From the NCBI GenBank assembly GCA_965220075.1, contig OZ244806.1, forward strand, positions 2,728,001 through 2,792,000: a stretch of 64,000 nt of DNA. The letters are read 5' to 3'. This document shows, one piece after another, positions 62,396 through 64,000 of this stretch. Both the position numbers and the translations under genes were made by a program. Source of the DNA: G965220075 sp965220075 (lineage in GTDB: Bacteria > Chloroflexota > UBA11872). The stretch's first letter is position 1, and each line of letters begins with the position of its first letter. The notes beneath the pieces were generated by a model. That model was not told where the DNA came from. It was given only the letters and a program-made list of their open reading frames with translations, and ran no database searches.

Positions 62396-63134
62396 CGGGC
62401 GGCTGTCCAACGAACAAGTCGGTGTCGATCGGCACCCGGCCTCGGCGTGGAGTCTGCCGGGTCCACACGCGGCGTCCGCGGAGCCCGACGAGGTCGCCCC
62501 GCGGCCGGCCGGTCAGGGCGACGGCTTCCTCGACGCTCGCCGTGAATCTCGCCCCCGGCCAGGACTGCCGCGCCTCGACGGCGCGGACGTACGTCCGGCG
62601 GCGCCAGGGCCGCCGGGCCACCAGCCGGTTGAACGGGCCGGCGCAGTCCTCGAAGACTCCCCGGACCACCTTCAGGCGGGCCCGGGCGCTCCGTTTGTCC
62701 GGCCCCCGGACCAGGAGGTGCACCTCGAGGTCGATCAGGTGACCCCGGACTTTCGCCTCGGTCACGCCGGCCGCGGCTAACTGTTCGCGCGTGGCGCCGC
62801 GCGCCTCCGGCGTATACGACTGGCCGGACAGCGCGAAGCTGAGCATTTCGCGCAGGGCCTCGCCGGCGCCCCGACCAAGGTCTCGCAGGACGCGACCCTG
62901 TCCCGGCCAACGGCCGGCGCGCAGGGAGTTGACCGCGGTCCATCCCCACCGACGGGTCCGTGCGCCGATCGGGCTGGCGATGGTGCGGATCACCACCAGT
63001 TCATCGGGCCCCAGACCGTGGAAGGCCAGATCCAGCAGCGGGCTGGCCTCCAGGTCATCCCATAGCGGCAGCGCCCAGGACCGCTTCGGTCGGAGATAGG
63101 CTCCCACGACAACAGGGGCCTCACCCGTGGTCAT
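62388..63134 (-). CDS. unknown element protein
   Basis: A 248-residue protein with no recognised family. Many Arg and Trp and a predicted beta-alpha pattern (PDELVVIRTIASPIGARTRR, then VTEAKVRGHLIDLEVHLLVR) are visible. It overlaps the coiled-coil gene at its start (ATGA) and the coupling-ATPase gene at its end, so it probably works with that ATPase, for instance as a membrane or DNA adaptor; this is inference. No membrane segment is visible. Confidence 0.6.
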   Translation of the reverse strand: MTTGEAPVVVGAYLRPKRSWALPLWDDLEASPLLDLAFHGLGPDELVVIRTIASPIGARTRRWGWTAVNSLRAGRWPGQGRVLRDLGRGAGEALREMLSFALSGQSYTPEARGATREQLAAAGVTEAKVRGHLIDLEVHLLVRGPDKRSARARLKVVRGVFEDCAGPFNRLVARRPWRRRTYVRAVEARQSWPGARFTASVEEAVALTGRPRGDLVGLRGRRVWTRQTPRRGRVPIDTDLFVGQPPDG

Positions 63135-63532
63135 GCCGTCGCCTCGGGCTGGGATTCGTGGATGGGGTCGGGCGCATCGCGCCGGCCGGCGAGCGCCGCC
63201 ACGAGACGCGGCCACCATCCGCCGACCCGACGGCGGCGTTCGGCGGCGTCCAGGTGCTCGGCGTAGCCGCGCGCTGCCGTCTGCGTGCGCGCGAGCAGAC
63301 CTTGGAGACGCCGATGCTCGCGGCGCGAGTTCTCGAGTTCGTGTCGCAGCCCCTCGATTTCGCGGCTCAGGTCGACGATCTGGCCTCGGGCCGCCGCAAG
63401 GTCGCGCTGCGCTTCCGCCGCCGTGTCGATGGCAGCCAGCCGCTGCTCGAGGAGCGCCGCCAACCGGTCGCGCTCCTGCTCGACCGCTTGCAGCCGCCCC
63501 ATCAGTCGCGACACGGCACGTCCGCCTTTCAT
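63131..63532 (-). CDS. coiled-coil protein of the transfer block
   Basis: A 133-residue protein. Residues 8-100 are an almost continuous heptad-rich coiled coil (LQAVEQERDRLAALLEQRLA and similar), and the end is a small Trp/Arg-rich tail. No family is recognised. It is the first gene of the transfer/Tad region in the window, preceded by a hairpin and an exact copy of the element motif. Confidence 0.55.
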   Translation of the reverse strand: MKGGRAVSRLMGRLQAVEQERDRLAALLEQRLAAIDTAAEAQRDLAAARGQIVDLSREIEGLRHELENSRREHRRLQGLLARTQTAARGYAEHLDAAERRRRVGGWWPRLVAALAGRRDAPDPIHESQPEATA

Positions 63533-63554
63533 TGGTCGTCGGCCTGTAGGCCAC

Positions 63555-63595
63555 CGCCGGACCGGGCGGCATCTCCGGCGCCCGGTTCAGCGGCG
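63555..63595 (-). promoter_or_regulatory. hairpin ahead of the coiled-coil gene
   Basis: ACCGGGCG (63561-63568) pairs with CGCCCGGT (63579-63586), extended outside by CGCCG/CGGCG. It is of the same kind as the leader hairpins of the other element genes, but without a clear Shine-Dalgarno after it. Confidence 0.45.
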
Positions 63596-63630
63596 TACAG
63601 CTACCGTAGGGGCGGCGGCAGCGGCGGGGA

Positions 63631-63646
63631 ATCCAGGTTTCCGTAA
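63631..63646 (-). promoter_or_regulatory. element motif, exact copy 2
   Basis: ATCCAGGTTTCCGTAA, identical to 30524-30539. It is 98 bases upstream of the coiled-coil gene at the head of the transfer operon. The centre GGAATCC-A-GGTTTCC in this copy is an imperfect dyad. Confidence 0.5.
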
Positions 63647-64000
63647 TTCCACCGCGGCAACTCCAGCCGAACTCCCCAGCAGGATTCAGCAGGGGGCTGC
63701 CTAGCTCGAGCCGCGGCTAGGAGATCAACCGTCCTGTTGGATGCCAGAGGCCCGCTGTTGGTCGCGGGCCCTTCGTCCCGCAAGCCCCTGATTTCGAGCG
63801 GCAGTCAAAACGGGCGAATGGCAGGCTCTGCGCTGCTGGGTCACGTCGCTCAGTTTGATCTTCCACCGCCGCTGCTGGCGTACATCACCTGGTCGCCGGG
63901 ACCGTGTCCCCCAGATACTGGCAACTCGAGAGTTTGCGGCTGTGGCGGACGCCATTCCCGGTCGAGTCGGCCGATGCGCAGTGGCCATTCGGGCATTCCT

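Larger units (their letters stand above)
63533..64000. other. 468-bp region at the right edge
   Basis: It holds a hairpin (63555-63595) and the exact 16-bp element motif (63631-63646), so it is probably the promoter region of the minus-strand transfer operon. I see no gene up to the window edge. Confidence 0.5.

Noticed and set aside
23256..64000. CRISPR array
   Set aside because: No regularly spaced direct repeats with unique spacers were seen; the only tandem array is the coding 18-bp repeat.

Overview
The window is GC-rich, densely coded DNA. The left 23 kb looks like a chromosome of the Chloroflexota type: a glutamate mutase L-like gene paired with an uncharacterised barrel-sandwich protein, class II fructose bisphosphatase, multi-pass surface-assembly membrane proteins, and a methylation-cycle operon. 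No rRNA is present, so this placement is inference from gene content.

Region 1 (1-19.4 kb) is ordinary housekeeping. A minus-strand run encodes an M20 amidohydrolase, dihydrolipoyl dehydrogenase, GlpX and a KDG-type sugar kinase. It is followed by membrane proteins, a 3-hydroxyacyl-CoA dehydrogenase and a HAD hydrolase. A plus-strand operon then closes the S-adenosylmethionine cycle (MTA/SAH nucleosidase, PfkB kinase, S-adenosylhomocysteinase, MetK), preceded by a candidate folded leader RNA. Region 2 (19.4-22.2 kb) is an IS481-type insertion sequence with a broken transposase. It abuts the metK stop codon, and a 123-bp copy of one of its ends lies 1.65 kb further on; between them sit two unknown exported or membrane proteins of different composition.

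Region 3 starts at a complete tRNA-Lys (23180-23255). An integrase and an excisionase-like gene begin immediately beyond it, so this is the left end of an integrative element that runs out of the window (more than 40 kb). Its own backbone is in two blocks. The first (24.5-30.5 kb) holds a RadC-like protein, a zinc-protease/VWA protein, a MoxR-type ATPase and a small repeat protein. The second (51.5-63.6 kb) holds a full Tad (Flp) pilus operon, a replication-relaxation protein, a VirD4/HerA-like DNA-pumping ATPase and two small proteins. Both blocks are on the minus strand. They share GC-rich hairpins just ahead of ribosome-binding sites and a 16-bp upstream motif, which supports their being one element split by cargo.

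The cargo (about 31-51.3 kb) is a defence island. It has (a) a decayed PEP/pyruvate-binding protein; (b) a tightly overlapping five-gene locus: SNF2 helicase with a DUF3883 end, PHP-SMC-like ATPase, AlbA_2/Schlafen protein, DUF1156 DNA methylase and DUF499 ATPase, the last two carrying frameshifts or in-frame amber codons; (c) remnants of a HEPN-like gene, an integrase and the 3' half of a tRNA-Gly; and (d) an intact four-gene operon: ribbon-helix-helix regulator, SF1 helicase, DarT-like DNA ADP-ribosyltransferase, and an ADP-ribosylglycohydrolase fused to a glyoxalase-fold domain. Operon (d) is the best candidate for an undescribed system: a DNA ADP-ribosylating toxin paired with a DraG-type hydrolase rather than the DarG macrodomain, plus a helicase.
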